64,000 nucleotides of DNA, taken from Adiantum capillus-veneris. Its lineage: Eukaryota; Streptophyta; Polypodiopsida; Polypodiales; Pteridaceae. Where the stretch lies: the NCBI GenBank assembly GCA_014529385.2, contig CM043969.1, forward strand, positions 28,788,946 through 28,852,945, written 5' to 3'. The translations under genes were made by a program, and so were the position numbers. Shown here in pieces: positions 1 to 11,090 of the stretch (its first letter is position 1; each line of letters begins with the position of its first letter). The notes beneath the pieces were generated by a model. The model had not been told where the DNA came from. It did no database searches and was given only the letters and a program-made list of their open reading frames with translations.

Positions 1-170
1 CCGGTCCAGCACACACAACAGGCAAACAAAATCGTGACTTGCCTCGTCGGTGACACCCTTCGCCATGTCTCTTTGTACGCGGAAGTCCCTTCGCGAACAA
101 CCGCACTCTCTCAGCCTTGCCCCTTCCTGCATAGGCTTGCCTCTTCGCCATGCCTCTTCATGATTCAGTG
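1..170 (+). repeat. Probable 5' LTR (U3) remnant of element A
   Basis: This stretch is built of short degenerate direct repeats around the words GCCTCTTCGCC and CATGTCTCTT. The same style of subrepeat fills the 3' LTR of element A at 4940-5100. I therefore read it as the U3 part of A's 5' LTR. It lacks the TATA box and the LTR end seen at 5111-5253, and homology stops near 170, so the LTR is interrupted or truncated. No ORF here is supported. Confidence 0.35.
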
Positions 171-910
171 ATGCTGCTTGCCAATCGGGACTGTCCGTAC
201 ACAATTGGGCTGAAAGTTCACACGCTGGCTGCAGGTTTGCCCCTTCACTAGCGCACCCTTTCCCCACATAGTGTCAGGCTGAAATCTGAAACGCTGCCTT
301 CTAAACCTCTTTGTTGGCTGGAATGGTTGCGCTGGACAATTCTTACGCTGGAGTGTTTTTTTAAAAACGCTGGCTGAAACTATAATCACTTCATAAATTT
401 TAAGTGGTGTCCGCCCGCCCAAACTTGACCGGCCAACCAAAGGTCATTTGGATTAATTAACCAACAGGCAGCCAGTTAAATTCAGTGCAAGTTTTAATAT
501 AAAAAAAACCCCACCCGGCCAAGCACTTGATTTAAGTTGGCCGCCCAAAGACCCAAATTTTTTTAAAAGCCCTCATGTGAACTTACCTTATACATTAACC
601 CTTCCCCAAATTCACTTACGAGAAATACATGACGACTAGCAAGCAGCATTACAAATGGGCGCATGTTATTCTGCAAATTTCTCTCACAACGTTGGCTCCT
701 TGCTTGTCCTTTGGACGCCATGGGAATCGCACCCATGGTAGACGATGTATTCGGGGTGCCCGTCCCTTATCTTTCATATATAGACGAAGTTCCCGAAGAA
801 GCCGTACCGGCTAATCCTCTCCCTATAACGGAGCTTCCGCAAGTGCTCCCGTCCCAGAATCTGTTCTCGACCCAGCACTTGCACCTATTAGTTCTTTTTG
901 AGGCGTAACC
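171..910. other. Degenerate LTR-like debris and leader before element A gag
   Basis: Positions 171-430 repeat the words GCTGAAA and ACGCTGG that mark several - strand LTRs further right, so this may be a fragment of such an LTR. Positions 430-600 are AT-rich with no recognisable content. Positions 600-910 should be the 5' leader of element A. I found no primer-binding site there, and the short ORFs have no recognisable domain. Confidence 0.3.
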
Positions 911-3266
911 ATGCCAAATTCTCAGGATGGAGGTGGTCAATCTGACGATGCCCTTACTCTTATTAAGGAGCAGATGGCCACACTTTCCGCAAGCCTTGCA
1001 TCACTTCACACTCGCTTGGATGAGATGCACACGGAAAATACTTCTCGAAGTCGACCTGCTGTTTCTCGAACTACTAATGCAACATCTTCAACACATTCTT
1101 CCGAAGCTTCAGTGGACGAACCAAACGAACCAGACCCAACTGAAGAGGTAGACAATCGCGAACTTCACTTACTTTACAATTTTTAATGCTGCACAGAAGA
1201 AGAAGCTTGATGTTAAACTGCCGAAACCATACACTGGTCGCCGCGACAAGCGCGTGCTGGACCAATGGCTGTTCAAAATAGAGATTTACTTATCGAACAC
1301 AGACTTGGTCGAGAGTATTGCACTTGCTAGTTCTCTGCTCAAGGACACAACATTTCTTTGGTGGCAACGACGGGTTGCTGATGGTAAACACACACCTTCT
1401 TGGGATAAATTTCGGCGTGCTATTCGCAAGGCGTTCGAACTTGCCAATGCGGATTTTCATGCCCGGTCCTCTCTTCGCCGCCTGAACCAGACAGGTTCCT
1501 TGGCCGCGTACATCACAGAGTTCCAAAGATTAACTCTGAAGATAGAGACCCTTAGTCCCTCTGATAAACTTCACAGCTTTATCGACGGACTCGAACCCAA
1601 CCTGAAGGACGATGTGCACAAATACAACCCTACCACCTTGGATGCTGCAATTGCCTATGTGGAGCGTCTTGGCGATAATCGACGCCCTACACGGAATTTT
1701 CTCCCTGGTAACAGATCTTCAAACAGCGCTCGCTTTTCACAACGCGATCGCAGAGACAACTATAGCCAAAGTCAGCAACATCAGTCTCAATTCAGGCAGC
1801 AAGCAACGCAACCTTATTCAACTTCAAAGTTCTATTATCAAGATCGACAATCTGAAAGCAGATCTTCTTCACATGTTCCTCCACTTGATCGTGGTAAAGG
1901 ACGTGATTTTTCTCAAGATGGGCATTCCAATACTCTGCAAGGCTCTTCGTCAAATGGACCTTCGACTTCAAAGAAGGAAGGATTATGTACAGTTTGCAGT
2001 GGTGACCATAGATGGTATCGATGGTATCAATGTCCAAAGAGACCAAATCCGTCTAATTTGAAAAGAAATTCCAACGCGGAAACATCATTGAATTTTGAAC
2101 AACCAGATTCTGCTAAGGATAAAGGAAAATCTGTGGTCAATACAATTCGTGTCTCCGAGGATATGACTATTCTTATGAAGCATGCTCAGTGCAATTCTTC
2201 AGTTTTGGAGCCTCTCTCAAAGCAAGTTTTGAGCCTTTTTGGACTACTCAATGGTCGCTCCATAAATATTTTGGTGGACAGCGGATGCTCGAATAATTTC
2301 GTCAGCACTCAAATAGTTCAACAGCTTGGCTTACCAACTCAGAAGACATCTCACTTATATGATGTGGAATTAGCAGATGGATCGAGTTTAACTTGTGATC
2401 AGACAGTTCGACAGTTGCAGTTTGAGATTCAAACTTATGTAGATCAATTGGATTTCGAAGTCATGCCTTTATCTTATTACGACATGATTCTTGGTCAGCA
2501 TTGGTTATTCCAATATGATCCAGTTATTAGCTTTCGAGGACATACTATCAATTTGTTCAAAGATGGACGTGAATTGACTTTACATGGGCTTTCTCATGCG
2601 GAAAGAGTGATTCAAGCCTCACGTGTACTAGTCAAGCGACATGATACAATGGATTATGAAGAGAATATGATTTCCGATGCAGATGCAGATATTATTATTG
2701 ATGAATTTTTGAATTCATTAACTTCTCCCGAATCAATCGATGAAGACAAAGATAAAGATATAGTTGCAGATTCCGAGTCTGAAGACGACTATGCTTTCTT
2801 TGATTCTTTATTGGATGATGATATGCCAATTACAAGTCATGAAGTTACAGTTCCAGAAGATGATTCTGAAGAATTTTGGGATTCGTTATTGAAAGATGAT
2901 TACAATCTCAAGCCAAAATCCTCTCCAGTGCTTCATAAAGTTGAAGTCACCCCATCTCAAGAGTACCTTGAGAAGATTTCCTCTTCCCCAAATATTTCGC
3001 AGTTAGTGGAAGATTTTGAACCAGAAATCTTACATCGCATGAAGAATTTTGAAGATGAACCTCTTATTGCAATCAACCTAATTATGCCAGGTTCCTCTAA
3101 AAAGTCTTTCAATAATGCAATGACATGGGATTTAGCAGTCAAAGCAAAAAGGTTTCGCAAGAAGCAAAGGTTCAAGACAAAGACTTCAGATAACTCAAAG
3201 ACTGAAGATTTTCGAAGATTCAATGCTTTTCCAGAGTTCTATCAACATCAGAAGTCATTTCTTTGA
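911..3266 (+). pseudogene. gag-pro: Element A gag-protease, one frameshift
   Basis: The start at 911 opens a coiled-coil-like N-terminus (91 codons). The frame is lost at a run of five T near 1180-1184; shifting by one base joins it to the long frame that continues to 3266. The long part (670 codons from 1254) has a retrotransposon gag core at residues 1-145 (FLWWQRR, WDKFRRAI), a Ser/Gln/Arg-rich linker and a zinc knuckle at 245-260. An aspartic protease follows with motif VDSG (Asp342) and the late motif YDMILGQHWL. A tail of about 230 residues follows that is very acidic and then basic, with no recognised domain. A 9-base tandem duplication at 2011-2028 widens the knuckle to C-X2-C-X3-H-X7-C. 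The protease triad D-S-G is intact. The frameshift is probably decay, not programmed. Confidence 0.75.
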
Positions 3267-3282
3267 CACGGGCTCTCATTTT

Positions 3283-3295
3283 AAATGGGAGGGAA
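3283..3295 (+). other. Polypurine tract of element A
   Basis: The purine-rich stretch AAATGGGAGGGAA immediately precedes the LTR start TGTCACGATTG. This is where plus-strand DNA priming would occur during reverse transcription. Confidence 0.75.
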
Positions 3296-3414
3296 TGTCA
3301 CGATTGTGACTATGTTAACAGCAATACATCTACTCCTAGTTGTAGATACGCGAAGTGCCATGCCAAGGAGAACCCCTGCGCTTGGATGGTCACACCCCTT
3401 CGCCCAAAAGACGT

Positions 3415-4944
3415 GCCTCTGTCACAAAAAAAATACGGAAGCGTAAACTGACGTTTAATTGCACTTCAAATACTCAAGAGAATTAGAGGGAGAGAGAAAA
3501 CTTGACACTCCATTGGGGACCAGAAGATGGGCTGGTCCCCCCCCATAAAGAGAATATCTTTATTACTAAGGGAGAATCTTTACAAGCACAGGAACGGGGC
3601 ATACGCCCGTCCTCTATTCTTTCTTCTGTTCTGTTCTGACTACTGACTGAGAAAGTGTTTCCACTTTCTTTCTGCTTAGGGGATTTCCCCTCTTCTGCGA
3701 GACTGGTTGGAAGCTCTCAAAAAGAGAGTCTATCTTCCAAAACAGCTCATCGGAAGCTCTCACAGAGGAGAGTCCATCTTCCGTTATGTGTTGCCTTCAT
3801 GCTCATTCATTCATGCATCGAACACAAAAGAGAAACAAGCAAAATGCACACGCACATGCTTGCTGTAATTTTCTGTACATAACCTGAAATTCTTACCTGT
3901 GCAGTGTGCACACCCCTACGTCGAAACAGAGGTCTTCTTCGCGATGGAATCGCGCCAAACTTGATGTAGACTTAGGATAAGGAGAGAGAAGAGAATTTCT
4001 ATGGCTGATCTGCTGAAAACAGCCCTAATCGAGGTGATTAGGGGCTGAAAACAGAGAATTACAGCAGCCGCACTCTGCTAAGAGAGCGTCTACGGCAGCT
4101 TCTCGCGATGAAACTTCACCAGAAGGTGTCTATGACTGTGAGATCCCTTGTTCTTGACAATGGGAGCACAAGGCTACCACATATGTCGCAAGGGGCTGCT
4201 CTCAAGCTTCAATGGAGGGCTCCACCGCGTAGAGCACGCTCACATTTGGGGGGTAGGTGCACTGCCAGCCCTGAAAATGGGGAAGGGGGGGCTCCTAAAT
4301 AGCCATCAGGGAGAGGGGGCGCTAGGAAGAGAGAGAGGGTGAGAGTGAGAGTGAGAGAGTTAGTTTGCATTGGTAAGTGTGCCACTTGGCACACTTACTT
4401 TAAAAACTTAAAAACCATTCAACTTTTGACTTTAAAAACGTCTAGCTCATTAATTAAAAATGTGCAACTAACTAACAAATGCTACCAATGATTCTTTTAT
4501 GAGAACACCAAAGGTCTGCCGGCGCAATGCCGCATTGGCACTGCACCGCCTTTACCTGTTTACACTTGTCCAGCTGCCTGCCCGGGCACGGACCGTTAAA
4601 TTTAATTTAACGAAACTTACCCTAAGGCTTTATTAGCTTTATTAACCTTAGGGTCACTGCTCTAAGGACCCCATCTCATTCATGTGCTTGTACTGACGCG
4701 CGTATTTTTCCTGAGCCTAAAATCTGAGGCTACTGCTTACCCCTTTCTGAAGACCCGATTTCCCAATCACTAGGGCTTCAGGGTAATTTCTGCTAAGGTC
4801 CCTCTGAGGTGTTGTGGCCCGCATTTAGGCTCACTTGAGGCCTTAGAACTGCTAGGTCTATTATGGTGTACACCCAACTAATTAGATGATTCTGTTCTCG
4901 TAAATAAATTAATTATTTACAAAGTCTGACTTAGTTACAGCCTC
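3415..4944 (-). mobile_element. Element B: solo LTR of the F family with perfect TSD
   Basis: Positions 3420-4939 are the reverse complement of the LTRs of element F (26624-28137 and 32907-34376). They run from TGTCACAAAAA to GACTTAGTTACA. The five bases on each side are identical (GCCTC at 3415-3419 and 4940-4944), a perfect target-site duplication. No internal sequence remains, so a full element was removed by LTR-LTR recombination. A (G)n run near 4280 and the G/A-rich tract at 4325-4360 belong to the LTR. The small ORFs inside it are not genes. Confidence 0.93.
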
Positions 4945-5109
4945 TTCGCCAAAAGCCACACTCCTTCGATGACTGGTCACACTCCTTCAGCTTACGGATG
5001 CGACTCTTCACCCAATGGTTGCAGCTCTTCGCCGAAAGGATGTGTCTTTTCGCCTAAAGTCATGTCTCTTCACAAAGAGACATGCCTCTTCACTGATGAC
5101 TATTCAATT

Positions 5110-5120
5110 TCTATAAAAGG
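5110..5120 (+). promoter_or_regulatory. TATA box in the 3' LTR of element A
   Basis: TCTATAAAAGG in the LTR downstream of the subrepeat array fits the core promoter of a + strand LTR element. The downstream stretch 5145-5253 would be the R-U5 part. Confidence 0.6.
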
Positions 5121-5253
5121 AACCCTTGTATCACACAATCAATGAATCAAACACAGAGTCTTCTAAGTCTTGTTCTAAGTTCAGTTTCAGTTTCTTAAGT
5201 CTTAATCATGAGTTTAAGTACTTAATTAAGGATTAGCACCTAGAATCCTCACA

Positions 5254-6080
5254 AAATATTGCTCCCACTTTCCTTTATGCTCTGACACGTAGCACTTCAG
5301 CAGATCTAGGACAGTAGAATTTGCCTCTTTTGACTGCCCATCTGTTTGAGGATGAAATGACGAAGAGAATTTGAGCGTGGTGCCCATATTCTCAAGCAAG
5401 CCTCTTCAGAACAAACTTGTCATGCGTGGATCACGGTCGCTAACAATCGACTGTGGCATGACATGATACTTGAAAATATTGCTCATAAACAAGCGTGCCA
5501 TCTGATCTGGCTTTATCTTCTTCCTGACAAGAATAAAATGTGCCTGCTTGCTGAATCTGCAAATGATGGTCCAAATACCATCATTTCTTGTCTGCGTTCT
5601 CGGAAGATCAAAGATAAAATCCATAGCAATACTTTCCCATGGTTTATCTGGAATAGGTAGTGGTTGCAATAACCCTGGGGCCTTTTGCCTGTCAAACTTG
5701 ACCTTCTGGCAAATTAGGCATTCTCGCACAAAGGCATCCACATCTCTTCTCAATGTAGGCCAATAGAAGAATGTCTCAACCGCTTTAACTGTAGCATCGA
5801 TACCACAATGCCATGCATACGGTGGGACATGACTCTCTTCCATAACTTTGCGTCGCAATGGCTTTGTGACACACAATCTGCCATGCATCATCATGAACCC
5901 GTCTTTAAGAAGATAGTGTTCATGACGTCCATCCATTAGCTGCTCGAAGACCCTTGCAAAATCTTCATCATTTTCATACTGTTCCCTCATATCATCAAGT
6001 GCAAGATGATAAGGAATTGACACAGCTGAATTTTGTGGCTTCCTTGACAAGGCATCAGCCACAACGTTCTTCTTGCACAA
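5254..6080 (-). pseudogene. pol: Element C integrase (truncated), with end of RNase H
   Basis: The frame starts inside the RNase H/integrase linker (VVADALSRK, the last RNase H Asp). The HHCC zinc-binding region is present (SHVPPYAWHCG, CLICQKVK), then catalytic Asp residues in MDFIFDLP and SDRDPRM. An open frame runs to about 5406; the DNA beyond, to 5254, still translates as integrase, including PQTDGQSKEAN. The third catalytic residue, Glu in GQSE of element F, is Lys in this copy. The coding DNA stops exactly at the LTR end of element A. This frame is offset from the upstream reverse transcriptase frame by a small deletion near 6065. Confidence 0.8.
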
Positions 6081-7416
6081 TCTGAAAGTGGAACATGGAC
6101 AAGATTTTTGCCCATCGCATATGCTTCTCAGATAACTTTGCCTGTGTCAAGAAGTATCGCAAGGTCTGATGGTCCGTTTGGACAACAAAGTCTACACCTA
6201 GCAGGTAGTGTTTCCAACTTAAGAGCGCATGAATCACAACCAGTAACTCTTTCTCATAGACCTGCATGATCATCTTTGGCCCTTGCAAAATTCTGCTCTC
6301 ATAGACTACTACCCTGCCATCTTGCATTAGCACTGCACCAATGCTACTACCACAGGCGTCACACTGGACCACAAATGACTTCCTAAGATCTGGCAACACA
6401 ATGACTGGATCTGAAGTCATCTTTTCCTTTAAGAGATTAAAAGCTGAAATCTCTTTCTGTGTCCATCTAAAGGTGACTGCCTTCTTTTGAAGAGCATGGA
6501 AAGGTGAAGCAATCTCAACGAAATTTCGGATAAACCTTCTGTAATAGGAGCATAGTACCAAGAAGCTTCGGACATCGTGCACCGTGTTCAAATTTGGCCA
6601 TGACTTGATCGCTTCAACTTTTGCAGGATCCATTCTGACACCATCCTTTGAGACAATGTGTCCGAGAAAGTGAATCTCTTCCAAAAAAAATTCATTTTTC
6701 TTTGCATTGACGAGCAACCTATGACTGCGTAGCTCTTTGAATACAATGGCCAAGTGATGCCTATGCTCCTCTTCATTCTTTGAGTAGACTATCATGTCAT
6801 CAAAGAATGTACCAACAAATTGTTGGTGTGGACGGAAAATTCTGTCCATCATCCTATTGAATGTAGCAGGAGCATTTGTGAGACCAAAGGGCATCACTAA
6901 AAATTCGTAAAGGCCAAACGTTGTTCTAAAAGCAGTCTTGTGCACATCCTCTGAACTAATGCGGATCTGATGGTACCCACTCTTTAGATCTATCTTGCTA
7001 AACATAGCTGCTCCTTCTAATTTGTCCAGAATATCATCAATTCTAGGTTTAGGGAACCTATTCTTGATGGTATTCTTGTTCAGTGCACGGTAGTCGATGC
7101 ACATACGCCATGAGCCATCCTTTTTCTGCACCAACAACACTGGAGAACATAATGGAGATGAACTGGGCTGAATCAGCCCCTTTTCTAACAGCTCCTGTAC
7201 TTGGCCCATTATCTCTTTCTGCTGAGCCGCACTAACCTTGTACGGAGGCTTATTTGGTGGGCTACTGCCTGGCACCAAATCTATCGCATGGTCCTCGGGT
7301 CTCTTTGGCGGTAATTGAGACGGTAATGAATCGGAAAAACAGTCACTATACTTTTGTAAAAACATTGACCTTTCTTTATCCAGCACAGATAAATTTGATT
7401 CATCACAATCTGACAT
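6055..7416 (-). pseudogene. pol: Element C reverse transcriptase and RNase H
   Basis: The frame contains all reverse transcriptase blocks: the start SPLCSPVLLVQKKDGSWRMC, IDLKSGYHQI, MPFGLTNAPATFNRMMD and the active site TFFDDMIVYS (F-D-D). RNase H follows (QCDACGSSIGAVL, YEKELLVVIHA, TDHQTLRYF). The frame stops at FQIVQEERCG. Compared with FQILHTSGTKNAVADAL in element F, a few codons are deleted there, which causes the shift into the integrase frame. The reverse transcriptase core looks intact; the polyprotein does not. Confidence 0.88.
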
Positions 7417-9659
7417 GACACTTCACGTGCAAAAACCAAGTACGCAGAAAGATGCTTTTTCATTATTGAAGTAATAGCAGAAGTTGATACAGTGGGAATA
7501 GACTCCCCTTTAAGCTTTACATCCAGAGTGTGAGTCTTTCCCCTGCTTTGTATAGTGATCTTTTTGTTGTAGGCATCCATGATTCCCTGTACACGAAATA
7601 ACCAAGGAATACCTAACAACACATCACATCCGTCCAGTGGCATGATGTAAAATTCTTCAGCATCTACATAGGACTGGATATGGAGGCGCAACTTTCCGAT
7701 GATGGGTGTCACAACCTCTGTATGGCCATGACATGCCAAACCTGCCTCTGTTGTATACCCCATCTCTTCATGTCTGATTCCCAACTTGGAAGCCAATTCT
7801 GGGGAAATGAAGTTGGCTTTGGCACCTGGATCAAAGAAGATAAGCACTGTTTGATCCCCGACTTTTCCCCATGCTCTGCAAAGCTCACTTGCATCTGAAT
7901 TTGGCTTGTCGCCCACCATATCTGGCACTAGACTAGCCATGGGCTTCTTTCCTTTCCTGTCCTCCTTGTCTTCAGAATCAGTTGGCCTTTTCTTTGTAGG
8001 ACAATTGTAAGCAATGTGGCCAGGCTGCTCACAGATGAAGCATTTGTTCTTTGACCTCAGGACCTTCTTTTGCTCTTCCGACTTGCGAGGAAAACGTCTT
8101 TTCCATTTCTTTGCTGGCCCCTTTTCTGATTCAGCGGTAGCTTTGCCTTTCCCTGCATTGGCTGGCTCCTGAGTCCCTTTAGGAACCTCATTGGGAACGT
8201 GCTTCTTCGGTGAATTTTTCTTGGCTGATCCTTCCTTGACGCCAGTATTGAATTCACAATCTTCTCCCTTGAGCAAACCATTGCCAGTGTTTGCTACCTC
8301 GATGAGCTGCGTCAAAGTAGTGACTTTGGTTTTCGTGCAGTACTTTCTCAATCCTTTGGGTAGGCCACAACAGTATTTTTCAATGTGTTCTGTCAATGGC
8401 ACAAACCTATAGGAAGTTACTGGAAGTAGAGCTTTCCAAAACTTCCGATTATAGTCATCCAGATTTCTGCAAGTGGCAGCATTAAGCTGGTGCCATTCTG
8501 TCATGATATCTGCTTCAAAGTCATCAGATAACCATGCTGCTGCAAAAATCTGCTTGAAGTAAATCCATGTGGATGGAGCTTGCCCTTGCAGCAATAAAGT
8601 TGTCCACCATTGTCCCGCATTCCCTGTCAAGAAAGTGGCTGCCTTGCGGACCTTTGAAGCCTCTGTAAAGTTTTCCCTTGCATAGGCGTTGTCAAACTGT
8701 TGGAGGAATGAGAGAGCCTTCTTCCTGTCATCAAACCTTGTAAAGGTCGTGAATGTCACACCTTTGCCACCTTCTTTGTACGGAGTTGGCCTCTCTAGCG
8801 GCGTTAAGTTGTCATATGGAAGTGACTGAAACATGGGAACACTGTTAGGGTTCATTTGCGTTCCCTGACCGCAATTAAGTTGACCTGGAAATGCCATATT
8901 TGGCTGCTGATTTGTAATTCCAGCCATACCAAAATTTGCCTGTGGCATCCCAAATTGGCCTTGAGTGCTTTGAAACCCTGGTAGCATGCCGGTGACACCA
9001 TACATGGGGTTAGGCATCATCGTTTGAGCACCCCCGAACACTGCTCCTGGCGTGTAAAACTGATTTCCAGGTGCATGACCAGCCATGACCTGGAATACCG
9101 ATCCACCTCCAAAATAGCCAGGGTGTACTGAAGGTGGTGGGAAGACTTGTTGCATAGCCTGTAGGTTGCTTCCCTTCCCATTAGAACCAGCTATAGGCTG
9201 CTGAAAAGTGGTTGGCTGAACTGGTACAACTTGAAAGACTGGCATCTCAGCCACTTGTTCTTGCACCTTAGGCACAAGTATTGGAGACTGCATGTTCTCC
9301 GTTAAGTGTACAGGTGTTTCCATTGACTTTGCAGTATGAATCACCTGTGTTCGAGCCTTAACAGGCTTTTGAATATGATCCAGTGACCCAACTTGCTGAG
9401 ATGGAAGAGGAGGTTGCAGAAAGGCTAAAAGCCTCGGGTTCTGCATTACTTGTGTGAACATAGCCACAGCAGTAGCCAACTGGGTCCTAAATATATCATC
9501 ATCCGTCTGTGGCGGTCTTGAAGACTCACCCACTTCATGTGTCTGTTGACCCTGTGAAGAGGAAACCTCTTCAGTCACATCATCTGGTCTGTCAGCCATA
9601 ATTGCAATTCCCTGTGTCTGGTCTATGATCCCCTGTGTCTTCAAGCCCAAAATGACCAA
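7281..9659 (-). pseudogene. gag-pro: Element C gag and protease
   Basis: I prefer the start MADRPDD at 9599 over the upstream Met at 9659. A Gln/Pro/Met-rich N-terminal third precedes a gag core (FTTFTRFDDRKKALSF, GQWWTTLLLQGQAPSTW). A basic linker and one zinc knuckle (CFICEQPGHIAYNC) follow, then an aspartic protease with FFDPGAKANFIS and DGCDVLLGIPWL. The protease active site is D-P-G instead of the usual D-S/T-G. The true product ends near AYLVFAREV. The last 45 or so residues are out-of-frame reading after a frameshift near 7420; the correct frame is the reverse transcriptase frame. Confidence 0.85.
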
Positions 9660-11090
9660 GGCTCACTTCTATGGAAAAAAGTGATTTAATCCCGTCGATG
9701 GAACCATGGAACCGGCCTGTACTTTCAAAAAGGGCGGTAGACTTTAGACTTAAAACTTATTTGCTTTCACCCATTTAATTTGTCGCCCACTTTACCTGTA
9801 CTTTCAAGACACAACAAAGGGGAGAGGGTATGAGTAGACCGACACCAGATTGGCCCCTAACTTAGGCGCCCCTTTCGGTATTTCTTTATTGTTTAAAAGA
9901 GGGAATAAACGTTGAGGTTCCCTACAAGCTGCCCCGCACAAGCTTGGCTGAATTTCAACTGTTCCGGCCCGATTTCGGCAGCATAATTGTACTAGGACCC
10001 TTCACAGTCAGTATTCCCACGCATTGAATGACTTTCCCGACGCATACGGGCACTTTGCAAAACCTGGCGAGAATCTGCAGCACGCTGAATTCTCTGTTTT
10101 CAGCCCCGAAAATGCGCCAGATCACCTGTACAGCGGTCCCCTCGCGTCCCCGAACCTCCTGGGGGTATTAGGGACCGTTTAGGGCCAAAACCCTAAACCT
10201 GCAAAAATACACAGCAGGCTGTAATTTACTGTTTCGGGCTCTGTTTCACGTGCCGGTCGCATCCGTAGCAAGTCCTCGAGCTCCCGCACTTGTAGGGCTA
10301 CTTGCCCTTTGAATCGGACGAGATTTCTGGTGTGAAACCTCTCCAAATTCACCTGTACCTGCGGGGGATTAGCCGCTAGCTAATCTAGTACCTGTGCAAG
10401 AGGCTCTTGCCTCGGCAATCGCGCATGAACCCACACAACTGTACATTGGTCAATTGAAAAGCCCACTAGAGGGGCATAACATACTGCCATAGGGGAGAGA
10501 GGGCAATGCGTAGCGTGCAGGGCATCACTCCTGGCACCGCACTGTACATAGGAGGGAAAGGAAGCACTCCATAGCTCTTAACCTGTGACAAAATCTGCAA
10601 ATGAGCCTCTTTTCCCTTCAAATTCAGCGCCACTTCTCCATGCATGAGGAAAGTGCACCAGAATGTGCCACTTGGCGCATTTACAAGCATTTTCCCGTTT
10701 CGGGGTGGCCGCCTAAAAATCTCCCAACCGGTTGCCCAGTTGACTTCACGGCAGAGTAAGAAAATGTTCTCCTTGTCATTCCGGAGGTAATGACGCAAAC
10801 ACATTTTTAGGTCCCAAAATAGCAGTTCTCTAAATTTTAGGAGATGCTGCCATTGTATCTTTCTAGGTCATCTGACCCCCTTTGTACACTGCAGCCACAC
10901 CCAGAACTGAAATGTAGCCTCTGTAGCGAAGGATTCCACTTTGGCTAGTCAATGATCCCACTTTGGCTAACCATAGTCCTTGTCCAACCTTAGTGCTCTC
11001 TTGCCCTCAAGCCTGGACTCCCTCTGAACAGTTCCACACTAGCTATGCAATGCAAGGCAGTTAGATTTCCGGAGGGGTGTTTCCAAAAAG
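9660..11090 (-). repeat. Element C 5' leader and LTR region (boundaries unclear)
   Basis: No gene is visible. The stretch 9840-9900 contains, on the - strand, AATAAAGAAATACCG followed by a GGGGCGCC-like block. The same block occurs near the end of the element H LTR (26583-26623). The stretch 10640-10690 matches the GTGCCA-AGTGGCAC area of F-family LTRs. The region therefore contains a diverged LTR. The word ACCTGTAC recurs at least five times between 9716 and 10560. A primer site could not be assigned. Confidence 0.4.

Larger units (their letters stand above)
1..5253 (+). mobile_element. Element A: Ty3-like gag-protease-only LTR retrotransposon (left end outside window)
   Basis: The element runs gag, zinc knuckle, protease, an acidic tail, then directly a polypurine tract at 3283-3295 and a 3' LTR at 3296-5253. 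No reverse transcriptase, RNase H or integrase fits, since the stop codon lies 16 bases before the polypurine tract. It is therefore non-autonomous. Its right edge abuts the integrase gene of element C in the middle of a codon run (W-E-Q-Y-F), so A was inserted into C. The rest of C should lie left of the window. A 1520-base solo LTR (B) has landed in its 3' LTR. Gag-only elements of this kind are known in plants as TR-GAG. Whether this one belongs there is inference. Confidence 0.7.
3296..5253 (+). repeat. 3' LTR of element A (split by solo LTR B)
   Basis: The LTR begins TGTCACGATTG after the polypurine tract and ends CCTCACA at 5253, where integrase sequence of element C resumes. Without the insertion at 3420-4939 and its target duplication it is about 433 bases. 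It contains GCCTCTTCGCC-type subrepeats and a TATA box. Confidence 0.7.
5254..11090 (-). mobile_element. Element C: chromovirus-like Ty3 element, 3' end cut by element A
   Basis: On the - strand the order is leader/LTR (11090 to 9660), gag, zinc knuckle, protease, reverse transcriptase, RNase H and integrase. Its proteins resemble those of element F closely (shared motifs SRPEDHxIDLxPGSSPPN, CQKVKxDR, DRDPRMTSLF), so C and F belong to one lineage. The integrase breaks off at 5254 where the LTR of A begins. At least two frameshifts separate the coding parts, so it is dead. The left 5' boundary is uncertain because I could not find a clean LTR start. Confidence 0.8.

Noticed and set aside
911-1254. 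Programmed frameshift between the two parts of element A gag
   Set aside because: The shift lies within the gag N-terminus, not at a gag/pro or gag/pol boundary, so a decay indel in a T run is more likely.
9660-9720. A non-Met primer-binding site for element C
   Set aside because: TGGTTCCATCGACGGG on the - strand looks slightly like a tRNA 3' end complement, but I could not match it to a known primer tRNA or to a clear LTR end.
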